Shown piece after piece: positions 38,073-47,196 of a stretch of DNA of 64,000 nucleotides. Source of the stretch: an uncultured Burkholderiales bacterium. Its GTDB lineage: Bacteria; Pseudomonadota; Gammaproteobacteria; Burkholderiales; Burkholderiaceae_C. The position numbers were made by a program, and so were the translations under genes. Position 1 is the first letter of the stretch. Each line of letters starts with the position of its first letter. The notes below the pieces were generated by a model, which saw only the letters and a program-made list of their open reading frames with translations, was not told where the DNA came from and did no database searches. The stretch spans positions 1 to 64,000 of the forward strand of contig CALTTG010000011.1 in NCBI GenBank assembly GCA_943908475.1, given 5' to 3'.

Positions 38073-38987
38073 ATGACATTTTCTGAAATGCTCAACATCG
38101 GCCTGATGCAAGGCTTTGCGGGCTTGAGCCTCTTTTCTGTGCTCTTGCTCATGGGCCTAGGCCTGGCCGTGATCTTTGGCCAGATGGGCGTGATCAACAT
38201 GGCCCACGGCGAGTTCATGACCATCGGCGCCTACACCATCTTCATGGCATCGACCCTGACAGAGAAGTACGCCCCCGACCTCATCCAGCACTACTTCCCC
38301 GTCGCCATCATGCTGGCCTTCGTGCTGGCGTTTTGTGTCGGATGGCTCACCGAATGGGCCTTGATTCGCCACCTCTACAAACGCCCCCTGGACACCTTGT
38401 TGGCCACGTGGGGGCTGAGCCTGGGCATGCAGCAGTGCTTCCGGTCCTTCATTGGCCCCAAGGAAGTCAGCCCCACCCTGCCCGACTGGCTGATGGGCTC
38501 TTGGGCCCCTGCCGAAGGCCTGGACATCCCCATCAACGGCATGTTCGTGATGGCATTGACGGCGCTGGTCACCGCCCTGCTGCTGTTGGCCCTGTACAAA
38601 GCCCGGTGGGGCTTGAGGGTTCGCGCCACCGTGAGCAACCGCGTGATGGCCAACGCCATCGGCATCAACACCAAGAAGACCGACCGCCTCACTTTTGCCA
38701 TTGGTTGTGGCATTGCTGGTGTGGCCGGTGCAGCCTTCACCACCATCGGCTCGACAGGGCCCACCAGCGGCTCGCTCTACATCGTTGACAGCTTCTTGGT
38801 GGTGACCTTTGGCGGTGCAGCCAGCCTGCTGGGCACCGTGGTGTCGGCCTTTGGCATCGCTCAGACCCAATCGATCAGCGAGTTCTTCCTGTCGGGCTCG
38901 AACGCCAAGGTGCTGACGCTGATGCTGGTGATCACCATCCTGATGCTGCGTCCGCAAGGTCTGTTCGCGGCCAAGGTGCGTCGCTGA
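38073..38987 (+). CDS. urtB: Urea/short-chain amide ABC transporter permease UrtB
   Basis: 304-residue inner-membrane permease of the LivH type. About eight to nine hydrophobic segments are visible, with the family motif GQMGVINMAHGEFMTIGAY and a cytoplasmic loop ARWGLRVRATVSNRVMANAIGIN that contacts the ATPases. It is the short form without the long N-terminal extension of some UrtB proteins. The ATG at 38073 has AAGGGG six bases upstream; an ATG at 38058 is in frame but lies on the terminator T-run. Confidence 0.92.
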   Translation: MTFSEMLNIGLMQGFAGLSLFSVLLLMGLGLAVIFGQMGVINMAHGEFMTIGAYTIFMASTLTEKYAPDLIQHYFPVAIMLAFVLAFCVGWLTEWALIRHLYKRPLDTLLATWGLSLGMQQCFRSFIGPKEVSPTLPDWLMGSWAPAEGLDIPINGMFVMALTALVTALLLLALYKARWGLRVRATVSNRVMANAIGINTKKTDRLTFAIGCGIAGVAGAAFTTIGSTGPTSGSLYIVDSFLVVTFGGAASLLGTVVSAFGIAQTQSISEFFLSGSNAKVLTLMLVITILMLRPQGLFAAKVRR

Positions 38988-39023
38988 CCCCCGTGTGATC
39001 CATCGGACTTCAAGGAGTTATTC

Positions 39024-40229
39024 ATGAATGCGCTTGTCAACTGGGTCACACAGCGAAAGCTGGGCAGCATCCTGCTGCTGGCCTTGGTGTTGATCGTGGT
39101 CTTCCCTCTCACGCTGGACATCTTCCGGCTCAACCTGATCGGCAAATACCTGACCTACGCCTTCGTGGCGTTGGGCTTGGTCATGCTGTGGGGCCACGCC
39201 GGGATTCTGAGCCTGGGCCAGGGGGTGTTTTTTGGGCTGGGCGGCTACTGCATGGCCATGTTCCTCAAGCTGGAGGCCTCTGACCCCGAGAGCACCAAGA
39301 TCCAATCCACGCCGGGCATCCCCGACTTCATGGACTGGAACCAGCTCACCGAGTTGCCCATGTGGTGGCTGCCCTTCAAGAGCCTGCCCTTGACCTTGCT
39401 GGCGGTGTTGCTGGTGCCGACCCTGCTGGCCTTCATCGTGAGCTACGCCATGTTCAAGCGCCGAGTGGGCGGGGTGTACTTCGCCATCATCACGCAGGCG
39501 GTCGCCCTGGTGCTGACGGTCCTGATCATCGGGCAACAAGGTTACACCGGCGGCGTGAACGGCATCACCGACCTCAAGACGCTGATGGGCTGGGACATCC
39601 GCACCGACAGCGCAAGGTACGTGCTGTACTTCGTGTGCGTGGGCCTGTTGCTGGGCGCCGTGGTGTTGTGCCGTTGGGTGCAAGGCAGCAAGCTGGGCAC
39701 CTTGCTGCTGGCCATGCGCGACAAAGAAGACCGCGTGCGTTTCTCAGGGTACGACGTGGCCATGTTCAAAGTGTTCGCCTTCTGCCTTGCGGCCATGCTG
39801 TCGTCGGTGGGTGGGGCCCTGTTCACCTTGCAAGTGGGCTTCATGTCGCCCTCGTTCGTGGGCATCGTGCCTTCCATCGAGATGGTGATCTTCGCCGCGG
39901 TGGGCGGTCGCATGAGCCTGATCGGGGCCATCTACGGGGCCCTGCTGGTGAACTTTGGCAAGACCTATTTCTCAGAGAGCGCCCCGGACCTGTGGCTCTT
40001 CCTGATGGCGGCACTGTTCATCGGCGTGACCATGGCCTTCCCCGACGGCCTGGCCGGTCTGTGGGAGCAGAAGATCAAACCCTGGTGGCAGGCCAAGCAG
40101 GCCGAGCGCCGAATGATCCGTGAACGCGTGGCCATCGCGCACGCCCACTACCCCGAGCCCCCTCCCCCCAAGAACCCGCCCAGTGGTGGCATGTCCATGC
40201 CCGGCGGCATCAGTGGTCAACAGGCTTGA
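39024..40229 (+). CDS. urtC: Urea/short-chain amide ABC transporter permease UrtC
   Basis: 401-residue LivM-type permease, partner of UrtB. It has about ten membrane segments; GHAGILSLGQGVFFGLGGY and LLAMRDKEDRVRFSGYDV match the family. The C-terminal tail of about 60 residues is hydrophilic and ends in a Pro/Gly-rich stretch (PEPPPPKNPPSGGM). AAGGAG lies before the ATG at 39024. It is 36 bases after urtB. Confidence 0.93.
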   Translation: MNALVNWVTQRKLGSILLLALVLIVVFPLTLDIFRLNLIGKYLTYAFVALGLVMLWGHAGILSLGQGVFFGLGGYCMAMFLKLEASDPESTKIQSTPGIPDFMDWNQLTELPMWWLPFKSLPLTLLAVLLVPTLLAFIVSYAMFKRRVGGVYFAIITQAVALVLTVLIIGQQGYTGGVNGITDLKTLMGWDIRTDSARYVLYFVCVGLLLGAVVLCRWVQGSKLGTLLLAMRDKEDRVRFSGYDVAMFKVFAFCLAAMLSSVGGALFTLQVGFMSPSFVGIVPSIEMVIFAAVGGRMSLIGAIYGALLVNFGKTYFSESAPDLWLFLMAALFIGVTMAFPDGLAGLWEQKIKPWWQAKQAERRMIRERVAIAHAHYPEPPPPKNPPSGGMSMPGGISGQQA

Positions 40230-40247
40230 ACCCCGAGGAGCAACACC

Positions 40248-40991
40248 ATGAGCAAAAAGGAATTCGTGCTGTACATCGAGGACCTGACGGTCTCCTTCGA
40301 TGGTTTCAAGGCGATCGACAGCCTCAACCTCTATGTCGACAAGGACGAGTTGCGCGTGATCATCGGCCCCAACGGGGCGGGAAAAACCACTTTGCTCGAC
40401 CTGATCTGCGGCAAGACCAAGGCCAGCACCGGCAGCATCAAGTTCAAGGATGAGGAGCTGACCCGCAAGGCCGAACACCACATCGTGCGCTCGGGGGTGG
40501 GCCGCAAGTTCCAGACCCCCTCGATCTACGAAAACCTCAACGTGTTCCAGAACCTGGAAGTCTCCTTCCCCCGGGGGCGTTCGGTGCTCGGGGCCCTGGG
40601 TTTCAAGTGCACCCATGAGGTCAAAGCCCGCGTGCAGGCGGTGGCCGAGGAGATCGGCCTGGCCGACAAGCTCGACATGGAAGCGGGCCTGCTCAGCCAC
40701 GGCCAAAAGCAGTGGCTCGAGATCGGCATGTTGCTGATGCAAGAGCCCGAACTTCTGATGCTGGACGAACCCATTGCCGGCATGAGTGCCAAGGAGCGCG
40801 AACTCACGGCCGAACTGCTCAAGCGCATTTGCAAGAACCGCTCGATGATCGTGATCGAACACGACATGGAGTTCGTCAAGCAGATCGCCTCGAAGGTGAC
40901 GGTGATGCACCAAGGAAAGATCCTGGCCGAGGGCACGATGGACGAAGTCCAGAGCGATCCGCAGGTCATCGACGTCTACCTGGGGCACTGA
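40248..40991 (+). CDS. urtD: Urea/short-chain amide ABC transporter ATPase UrtD
   Basis: 247-residue LivG-type ATP-binding subunit. Walker A is GPNGAGKTT (about 40-48), the ABC signature region is LSHGQKQWLEI, Walker B LLMLDEP, and the switch histidine is in VIEHDMEFV. LSHGQ replaces the canonical LSGGQ, as is usual for UrtD. The start is preceded by AGGAGCAACACC, a leader repeated exactly before fmdA. It is 18 bases after urtC. Confidence 0.94.
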   Translation: MSKKEFVLYIEDLTVSFDGFKAIDSLNLYVDKDELRVIIGPNGAGKTTLLDLICGKTKASTGSIKFKDEELTRKAEHHIVRSGVGRKFQTPSIYENLNVFQNLEVSFPRGRSVLGALGFKCTHEVKARVQAVAEEIGLADKLDMEAGLLSHGQKQWLEIGMLLMQEPELLMLDEPIAGMSAKERELTAELLKRICKNRSMIVIEHDMEFVKQIASKVTVMHQGKILAEGTMDEVQSDPQVIDVYLGH

Positions 40992-41019
40992 CCCCACCAC
41001 CCCTGACTTGGAGATCAAC

Positions 41020-41709
41020 ATGCTGGACGTGAAAGACCTGTACGTGAGTTATGGCCAGAGCGAGGCGCTGCACGGCATCTCGTTTCAGGCCCGCACCAAT
41101 GAAACCGTGGCCATCATGGGCCGCAATGGCATGGGCAAAACGACCCTGTTCAAGAGCTTGATGGGCGTACTCCCCAGCAAGTCAGGAGAAATCAAAGTGG
41201 CCGGCCACGACGTCAGCCACATCGAGAGCTACCAACGGGTGGCGCAGGGCATCGCCTATGTGCCCCAAGGCCGGATGATCTTCCCCACACTCACGGTGGA
41301 GGAGAACATCCAGACCGGCCTGGAGAACGCCAAACACAAGCGCATCCCCGAAGAGATCTATGCCTTGTTCCCGGTGCTCTTCGACATGAAGCACCGCAAG
41401 GGCGGCAACCTCTCGGGGGGGCAGCAACAGCAACTGGCCATCGCCCGGGCCCTGGTGACCAACCCCAAGGTGCTGCTGCTCGATGAACCCACCGAGGGCA
41501 TCCAGCCTTCGATCATCAAAGACATCGCCAAGGCGCTGAACGAAATCCGCAAGCTGCGGCAAATCACGATCGTCGTGAGCGAACAGGTCCTGAGCTTTGC
41601 CATGGACGTGGCCGATCGGCTCTTCGTGATCGAGGGCGGTCGGCTGGTTCACGAGACCACGCGCGCAGACACCGACGCCCAGCGCATCAAGCAATACCTG
41701 TCGGTCTGA
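41020..41709 (+). CDS. urtE: Urea/short-chain amide ABC transporter ATPase UrtE
   Basis: 229-residue LivF-type ATP-binding subunit, partner of UrtD. Walker A is GRNGMGKTT, signature LSGGQQQQLAIARAL, Walker B LLLDEPTEGIQPS, and the switch region VVSEQVL lacks the usual histidine, as in UrtE. The ATG at 41020 follows TTGGAG; an in-frame TTG at 41008 is the less likely start. Confidence 0.94.
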   Translation: MLDVKDLYVSYGQSEALHGISFQARTNETVAIMGRNGMGKTTLFKSLMGVLPSKSGEIKVAGHDVSHIESYQRVAQGIAYVPQGRMIFPTLTVEENIQTGLENAKHKRIPEEIYALFPVLFDMKHRKGGNLSGGQQQQLAIARALVTNPKVLLLDEPTEGIQPSIIKDIAKALNEIRKLRQITIVVSEQVLSFAMDVADRLFVIEGGRLVHETTRADTDAQRIKQYLSV

Positions 41710-41748
41710 TCCGACGCCCCCTTTCGCCAACACCCCAGGAGCAACACC

Positions 41749-42978
41749 ATGGCTGACACCCTGATCAAGGTCGACCTCACGCAATCGCCCACCCTCAACG
41801 AGAACATCCACAACCGCTGGCACCCGGACATCCCGATGGCCTGCTGGGTGAACCCCGGCGACGAGTTCATTTTGGAAACCTTCGACTGGACTGGCGGCTT
41901 CATCAAGAACAACGACAGCGCGGACGATGTGCGCGACATCGACCTGTCCACCGTGCACTACCTGAGCGGCCCGGTGGGCGTGAAGGGTGCGGAGCCCGGC
42001 GACCTGTTGGTGGTCGACCTGCTCGACATCGGCGCCAAGCAAGACAGCCTGTGGGGCTTCAACGGTTTCTTCAGCAAGAAGAACGGCGGCGGCTTCTTGA
42101 CCGAGCACTTTCCGCTGGCCCAGAAGTCGATTTGGGACATCCACGGCATGTTCACCAAGAGCCGCCACGTACCCGGCGTGAGCTACGCGGGCCTGATCCA
42201 CCCCGGTCTGATCGGCTGCCTGCCCGACCACAAGATGCTCGAAGCCTGGAACACCCGCGAGCAGGAACTGATCGACAGCAACCCCGGCGTGACCGGCCTG
42301 GCCAACCCGCCGTTTGCTGGCACCGCCCACATGGGCAAGCTCACAGGTGAGGCCAAGGAAAAGGCTGCGGCCACGGCTGCCCGCACCGTGCCCCCACGTG
42401 AACACGGCGGCAACTGCGACATCAAAGACCTGTCGCGCGGCTCCAAGGTGTACTTCCCGGTGTACGTGGACGGCGCAGGCCTGTCGGTGGGCGACCTGCA
42501 CTTCAGCCAGGGCGACGGCGAGATCACCTTCTGCGGCGCCATCGAGATGGCCGGCTGGGTGCACATGAAGGTCACGCTGATCAAGGGCGGCATGGCCAAG
42601 TACGGCATCAAGAACCCCATCTTCAAGCCCAGCCCGATCAAGCCGGTCTACAACGATTACCTGATCTTCGAAGGCATCTCGGTCGACGAGCAAGGCAAGC
42701 AGCTGTACCTGGACGTGAACGTGGCCTACCGCCAGGCCTGCCTGAACGCCATCGAGTACCTGAAGAAGTTTGGCTACAGCGGCGCCCAGGCCTACTCCAT
42801 CCTGGGCACGGCCCCAGTGCAAGGTCACATCAGCGGTGTGGTTGACGTGCCCAATGCCTGCGCCACCCTGTGGTTGCCCACCGAAATCTTCGATTTCGAC
42901 ATCAACCCCACCGCGGCAGGGCCCACCACCTTCCTCGACGGCAGCGTCCAAATGCCGATCTCGCCCGATGTGAAGTGA
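41749..42978 (+). CDS. fmdA: Formamidase
   Basis: 409-residue cytoplasmic enzyme of the FmdA/AmdA acetamidase-formamidase family, hydrolysing formamide (and often acetamide) to ammonia and the acid. The start (TLIKVDLTQSP..NRWHPDIP) and the body (GDLLVVDLLDIG, GSKVYFPVYVDGAGLSVGDLHFSQGDGE, in pieces) match. It follows the transporter ATPase by 39 bases and precedes fmdB, giving an uptake-plus-hydrolysis operon. Its leader AGGAGCAACACC is identical to that of urtD. Confidence 0.95.
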   Translation: MADTLIKVDLTQSPTLNENIHNRWHPDIPMACWVNPGDEFILETFDWTGGFIKNNDSADDVRDIDLSTVHYLSGPVGVKGAEPGDLLVVDLLDIGAKQDSLWGFNGFFSKKNGGGFLTEHFPLAQKSIWDIHGMFTKSRHVPGVSYAGLIHPGLIGCLPDHKMLEAWNTREQELIDSNPGVTGLANPPFAGTAHMGKLTGEAKEKAAATAARTVPPREHGGNCDIKDLSRGSKVYFPVYVDGAGLSVGDLHFSQGDGEITFCGAIEMAGWVHMKVTLIKGGMAKYGIKNPIFKPSPIKPVYNDYLIFEGISVDEQGKQLYLDVNVAYRQACLNAIEYLKKFGYSGAQAYSILGTAPVQGHISGVVDVPNACATLWLPTEIFDFDINPTAAGPTTFLDGSVQMPISPDVK

Positions 42979-42994
42979 ACCAGGAGCGCCACGC

Positions 42995-43348
42995 ATGCCC
43001 ACCTACGACTACGCCTGCCCCAACTGCGGTGGCTTCGATGCCTTTCGCAGCCTGGCGCAACGCAACGAGCCGGCCATCTGTCCGGATTGCTGGGAAGCCT
43101 CGCCCCGGGTCATCGTCAGTGCCCCCCGGCTGGCGTGCGTGAGCGCGGAAACGCGCTTCGCCATGGACACCAATGAGCGGGCCCGACACGAGCCCCGCTC
43201 ATCCAAGGCCCTGGATGGCAGCTACAACCGCTACAAACACCCGGCGGGCTGTGGCTGCTGCTCGACCTCTCGGAAAGCCACCACGGTGCGAGCGCCCGAT
43301 GGAGCCAAGAGCTTTCCGAGCAAGCGACCCTGGATGATCAGCCATTGA
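42995..43348 (+). CDS. fmdB: FmdB zinc-ribbon protein
   Basis: 117-residue protein with the FmdB zinc-ribbon start MPTYDYACPNCG and a second pair of cysteines (C8, C11, C29, C32). Beyond the ribbon it has a Ser/Lys-rich region and a CGCC pair (KHPAGCGCCSTSRK), possibly another metal site. FmdB-type proteins occur with formamidase genes and may regulate or mature them; the role is not settled. It is 16 bases after fmdA and ends the cluster. Confidence 0.88.
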   Translation: MPTYDYACPNCGGFDAFRSLAQRNEPAICPDCWEASPRVIVSAPRLACVSAETRFAMDTNERARHEPRSSKALDGSYNRYKHPAGCGCCSTSRKATTVRAPDGAKSFPSKRPWMISH

Positions 43349-43416
43349 GGTCGCCGTGACGAGGGGCTGTGCTCAGGGTAACCTAAGCGCTCCCGCACAG
43401 TCTCTCGCACGCCAGC

Positions 43417-45120
43417 ATGCCCCATGACGTCAGCCTGATCTCCACCCTGTCGGCCGCATTCGCCCTGGCGCTGATCCTGGGGTTTGCCGCCACGCGCTTG
43501 CGGCTCCCTCCCTTGGTGGGCTATTTGTTGGCAGGCGTCATGATCGGCCCCGCCACCCCGGGCTTCGTGGCCGATGTGAAGCTCTCGGCCCAATTGGCCG
43601 AGATCGGGGTAATGCTGCTGATGTTTGGGGTGGGCCTGCACTTTTCGGTGGCCGACCTGATGGCGGTGCGCCGCATTGCGGTGCCCGGCGCCATCGTTCA
43701 GATCGCGGTGGCCACGGCCCTGGGCATGGCAGCGGCCCACACCTGGGAATGGTCGCTGGGTGCCTCGGTGGTGTTTGGCCTGAGCCTCTCGGTGGCCAGC
43801 ACGGTCGTGTTGCTCAAAGCCCTGGAAGCTCGCGGCGCCGTTGAAACTGGCAATGGCCGCATCGCCGTAGGCTGGCTGGTGGTCGAAGACTTGGTCATGG
43901 TGCTGGTGTTGGTGCTGCTGCCCGTGTTCGCGGGCTTGCTCTTGCACGCCAACGACAGCGCGGGCGTGACCATGAACGGCTCGTGGTTGGGCCCGGTGGC
44001 CTCGACGCTGGCCAAAGTCTTTGCCTTCATCGCCACCATGCTGGTGGTGGGGAAACGGGTGCTGCCCAAGGTGTTGTGGTGGGTGGCTCGCTCGGGCTCG
44101 CGTGAATTGTTCACCCTGAGCGTGGTGGCCATCGCGGTGGGCGTGGCTTTTGGCGCGGCCAAGCTCTTTGACGTGTCGTTCGCCTTGGGTGCGTTCTTCG
44201 CCGGCATGATGATGCAGGAGTCAGAATTCAGTCACCGGGCAGCAGAAGAATCCCTGCCCCTGAGAGACGCGTTTTCGGTGCTTTTTTTTGTCTCGGTCGG
44301 CATGTTGTTCGACCCGGCCGTGCTGTGGCAGGCGCCAGGCAAACTGGCCGTGGCAGTGGCCATCGTGATGCTGGGCAAGACCTTGGCCGCCATGGTCTTG
44401 GTGCTGCTGCTGCGCTACCCGCTCAACACCGCCTTGACGGTGGGCGTCAGCTTGGCCCAGATCGGCGAGTTCTCCTTCATCCTCGCTGGGCTGGGCGTCG
44501 GGCTGGGCCTGCTCACTGCCGAAGGCCAGAACCTGATCCTGGCCACGGCCTTGGTGTCCATTGCGGCCAACTCAGCGCTCTTCGCTGGCATCGGTCCGGT
44601 GCTGAACTGGGCCCGCCAGCACTCGGCGCTGGCACGTCATCTGGAAGCCCGCGATGACCCGCTGGCCGAGCTGCCGACCTCGGTGGACCAAAAGCACCTC
44701 CAAGGCCAGATCGTGGTCGTGGGACACGACCGCCTGGGACAGGACATCACCGAACAGTTGCTGGCCCAAAACCTTTCGGTGGTGGTGGCCGACGAACGCC
44801 GTGACGTGGTCGAAGCCTTGCGTGACCGTCAAATCCCCGCGGTGACCGGCGACCTGAACGACCCCGCCACCTTGATTCAGGCGCACATCGCACGGGCCTC
44901 GATCCTGGTCATCACACGACACGACCCCTTGCTCACGCGCCACTTGGTGGGCGTCGCCCGCGAACTGAATCCCGGCGTCCGGGTGGTGGTGCACGCCGCC
45001 AATGCCGAAGAGGCCCGGCTGCTGCAAGAGACCTTGAACGTCACGGCGTGCTGGCCCGATCAAGTCATGGCCTCTGGCTTGTCGCAACAGGTGCTGGCCT
45101 GGACTCAGCGCACCCCCTGA
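43417..45120 (+). CDS. KefB/YbaL-type cation:proton antiporter
   Basis: 567-residue CPA2-family monovalent cation/proton antiporter. Residues about 7-400 hold the membrane domain with LPPLVGYLLAGVMIGP and the repeated VVLLKALEARG region, and the cytoplasmic C-terminal part (about 428-545) is a TrkA-N/RCK domain (GQIVVVGHDRLGQDIT). The glycine-rich loop has H and D in place of two usual glycines. It could export K+ or protect against electrophiles. No linked KefF/KefG oxidoreductase is seen. Starts 68 bases after fmdB. Confidence 0.9.
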   Translation: MPHDVSLISTLSAAFALALILGFAATRLRLPPLVGYLLAGVMIGPATPGFVADVKLSAQLAEIGVMLLMFGVGLHFSVADLMAVRRIAVPGAIVQIAVATALGMAAAHTWEWSLGASVVFGLSLSVASTVVLLKALEARGAVETGNGRIAVGWLVVEDLVMVLVLVLLPVFAGLLLHANDSAGVTMNGSWLGPVASTLAKVFAFIATMLVVGKRVLPKVLWWVARSGSRELFTLSVVAIAVGVAFGAAKLFDVSFALGAFFAGMMMQESEFSHRAAEESLPLRDAFSVLFFVSVGMLFDPAVLWQAPGKLAVAVAIVMLGKTLAAMVLVLLLRYPLNTALTVGVSLAQIGEFSFILAGLGVGLGLLTAEGQNLILATALVSIAANSALFAGIGPVLNWARQHSALARHLEARDDPLAELPTSVDQKHLQGQIVVVGHDRLGQDITEQLLAQNLSVVVADERRDVVEALRDRQIPAVTGDLNDPATLIQAHIARASILVITRHDPLLTRHLVGVARELNPGVRVVVHAANAEEARLLQETLNVTACWPDQVMASGLSQQVLAWTQRTP

Positions 45121-45130
45121 AGACCCAAGC

Positions 45131-46198
45131 TCAAGGCACGAGCGTCAGGAACACAAAAGCGGCAAACAACACCAGGTGCACTGCACCCTGCATGATGGTC
45201 GTGCGCCCTTGGGCCACGGTCAATGTGGCCACAGCGAAGGTGAGCACCAACAGGATGAGGTCTTTGCCCTCCACGCCCAACTGCAGGGGCAAGCCCAGCC
45301 AGACCGACACCACCGCCACAGCAGGAATGCTCAATCCGATGCTGGCCAATGCCGAGCCAAACGACAAATTCATGCTGGTTTGCAAGCGATTGGCCAGGGC
45401 CGACCGGATGGCCGCCACGGTTTCAGGCAAGAGCACCAGCAACGCAATCACCACCCCGATGACGGCCTTGGGCGCACCCGCGGCCACAACCATCGATTCG
45501 ATGGTGGGCGACAGCACCTTGGCCAGGCCAATCACGGCCACCAACGACACCACCAGCAAGGCCAAACTGCCCCAGGCCTGTGCCGCCGAGGGAGGCTCGG
45601 CATGCACATCCTGATTCGAGGCATCTTGCGCGGGCAAAAAGTAATCGCGATGCCGCACGGTTTGCACAAACACAAAGGCCAGCCACAAGGCCAGCGAGGC
45701 CAGACCGGCAAACATCAATTGCGACACGCTGTAGGTGCCACTGGCCGTGCTAGTGGTGAACGTGGGCAACACCAGCGTCAGGCCGGCCAGGGCGATCAGT
45801 GCGCTGAGGCCTGCGTGCGCCCCCTCGACCCGAAAACTCTGCTCCATGTGGCGCCAGCCCCCCAACAACAGACACAAGCCCACCACGCCGGTGCAAATGA
45901 TCATGATGGCCGAGTACACCGTGTCCCGAGCCACGGTGGCCGCGCCCTCGCCACCGGCCATCATCAAGGTCACGATCAAGGCCACCTCAATGACCGTCAC
46001 CGCCAAGGCCAGCACCAAGGTGCCCAGCGGCTCGCCCACCTTGTGAGCGATGACCTCGGCATGGTGCACCGCGGCGAGCACCGCCCCCATCAAGGCGCCG
46101 CCCGCCAACCACAGCAAGGCACCCGCGGCAGGCATGACCAGGCACAAGCCCAGCAGCACAGCCGCCAACAGGGGAAAGATCAAGGACCAAATCGGCAT
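45131..46198 (-). CDS. chaA: ChaA-like Ca2+/cation:proton antiporter
   Basis: 355-residue inner-membrane protein of the CaCA family, ChaA-like. About eleven hydrophobic segments with two pseudo-symmetric cation-binding repeats: GEPLGTLVLALAVTVIEVALI and LPETVAAIRSALANRLQTS followed by FGSALASIGLS. The ion could be Ca2+, Na+ or K+. The ATG at 46198 follows GGAGC. A 20-bp palindrome overlaps its upstream region and separates it from the divergent DUF427 gene. Confidence 0.88.
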   Translation of the reverse strand: MPIWSLIFPLLAAVLLGLCLVMPAAGALLWLAGGALMGAVLAAVHHAEVIAHKVGEPLGTLVLALAVTVIEVALIVTLMMAGGEGAATVARDTVYSAIMIICTGVVGLCLLLGGWRHMEQSFRVEGAHAGLSALIALAGLTLVLPTFTTSTASGTYSVSQLMFAGLASLALWLAFVFVQTVRHRDYFLPAQDASNQDVHAEPPSAAQAWGSLALLVVSLVAVIGLAKVLSPTIESMVVAAGAPKAVIGVVIALLVLLPETVAAIRSALANRLQTSMNLSFGSALASIGLSIPAVAVVSVWLGLPLQLGVEGKDLILLVLTFAVATLTVAQGRTTIMQGAVHLVLFAAFVFLTLVP

Positions 46199-46207
46199 GT
46201 AAGCTCC

Positions 46208-46227
46208 ACAATGTTGGAACACATTGT
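46208..46227. promoter_or_regulatory. Palindromic operator candidate ACAATG-N8-CATTGT
   Basis: Perfect inverted repeat of 6 bp arms (ACAATG at 46208-46213, CATTGT at 46222-46227) in the 38-base gap between divergent chaA-like and DUF427 genes. Such a site could let one dimeric regulator control both. The regulator is not identified. Confidence 0.4.
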
Positions 46228-46236
46228 AGGAAGCCC

Positions 46237-46518
46237 ATGAAAGCCACTTGGAACGGCGTGACCATTGCCGAGAGCGACACCACCATCGTGCTGGAGGGCA
46301 ACCACTACTTCCCACCCGAGTCGGTCGACCGCAATTGCTTGCTCAGCAGCAACCACCGCACCATGTGCTCGCTCAAAGGGCAGGCCAGCTACCACGACCT
46401 CTTCGTCGACGGCAATGTGAACCCGAATGCGGCGTGGTTTTACCCCGAACCCCGAGACGGCTACGAACACATCCGCGGCCACATCGCGTTCTTCAAAGGC
46501 GTTCAGGTCACCGAGTGA
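46237..46518 (+). CDS. DUF427 family protein
   Basis: 93-residue protein of the DUF427 beta-barrel family: MKATWNGVTIAESD, HYFPPESV, SNHRTMCSLKGQASY and WFYPEP are characteristic. The family is widespread and its function is unknown. Its TGA overlaps the next gene's ATG (TGATG), so translational coupling with the glutathione-S-transferase gene is likely. Confidence 0.88.
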   Translation: MKATWNGVTIAESDTTIVLEGNHYFPPESVDRNCLLSSNHRTMCSLKGQASYHDLFVDGNVNPNAAWFYPEPRDGYEHIRGHIAFFKGVQVTE

Positions 46519-47183
46519 TGAGCACCCGTGGGGCCGGGCACGGTGTCGACGCGCCCGTGCTTTATTCATTTCGGCGCTGTCCCTACGCCATCCGGGCCCG
46601 ACTTGCCCTGAAAGTGGCGGGCCTGACCGTGGTGGTGCGTGAGGTCGTGCTTCGAGACAAGCCCGCCGAGCTTTTGAACCTCTCGCCCAAAGGCACCGTG
46701 CCTGTGCTGGCGCTGAGCGATGGCAACGTGATCGACCAAAGCCTGGACATCATGCGCTGGGCCTTGGCACAGCATGACCCACAGGGCTGGCGCGAGGCCG
46801 CGCCTGACGGCGACATCCGTGCATGGACCGACCTGAACGACGGTCGCTTCAAGGCCCTGCTGGACCGCTACAAGTACCCCGAGCGTCACCCCGAGCCGAC
46901 GGGCCACAGCTGGCGCGAGCAGGCCGTGGCAGATGTGCTCGCACCGATGAACGCACGGCTGATTCAACACGCCCAACTGTTGGGCGCCCGGATCAGCCTG
47001 GCCGACATGGCCTTGCTGCCCTTCGTGCGACAGTTTGCACAGGTCGACCCCACTTGGTTCTCACACGCCCCGCTGCCCGGCCTGCAACGCTGGTTGCATG
47101 AGCACCTGAACTCACCACTGTTTGAGTCGGTGATGGGCAAGACCCCGCCGTGGGTACCCGATGCGCCACCGGTGTTCCTCTGA
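46518..47183 (+). CDS. Glutathione S-transferase family protein
   Basis: 221-residue GST-fold protein. N-terminal thioredoxin-like domain: VLYSFRRCPYAIRARLAL (CPYA in place of the glutaredoxin CPYC) and SPKGTVPVL, with ALSDGNVIDQSLDIMRW the GSH-binding cis-Pro and Glu/Ser region. C-terminal helical domain: ARISLADMALLPFVRQFAQVD. It could detoxify electrophiles or reduce disulphides; substrate unknown. Overlaps the DUF427 stop codon. Confidence 0.85.
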   Translation: MSTRGAGHGVDAPVLYSFRRCPYAIRARLALKVAGLTVVVREVVLRDKPAELLNLSPKGTVPVLALSDGNVIDQSLDIMRWALAQHDPQGWREAAPDGDIRAWTDLNDGRFKALLDRYKYPERHPEPTGHSWREQAVADVLAPMNARLIQHAQLLGARISLADMALLPFVRQFAQVDPTWFSHAPLPGLQRWLHEHLNSPLFESVMGKTPPWVPDAPPVFL

Positions 47184-47196
47184 GCACCTTCGCAGC

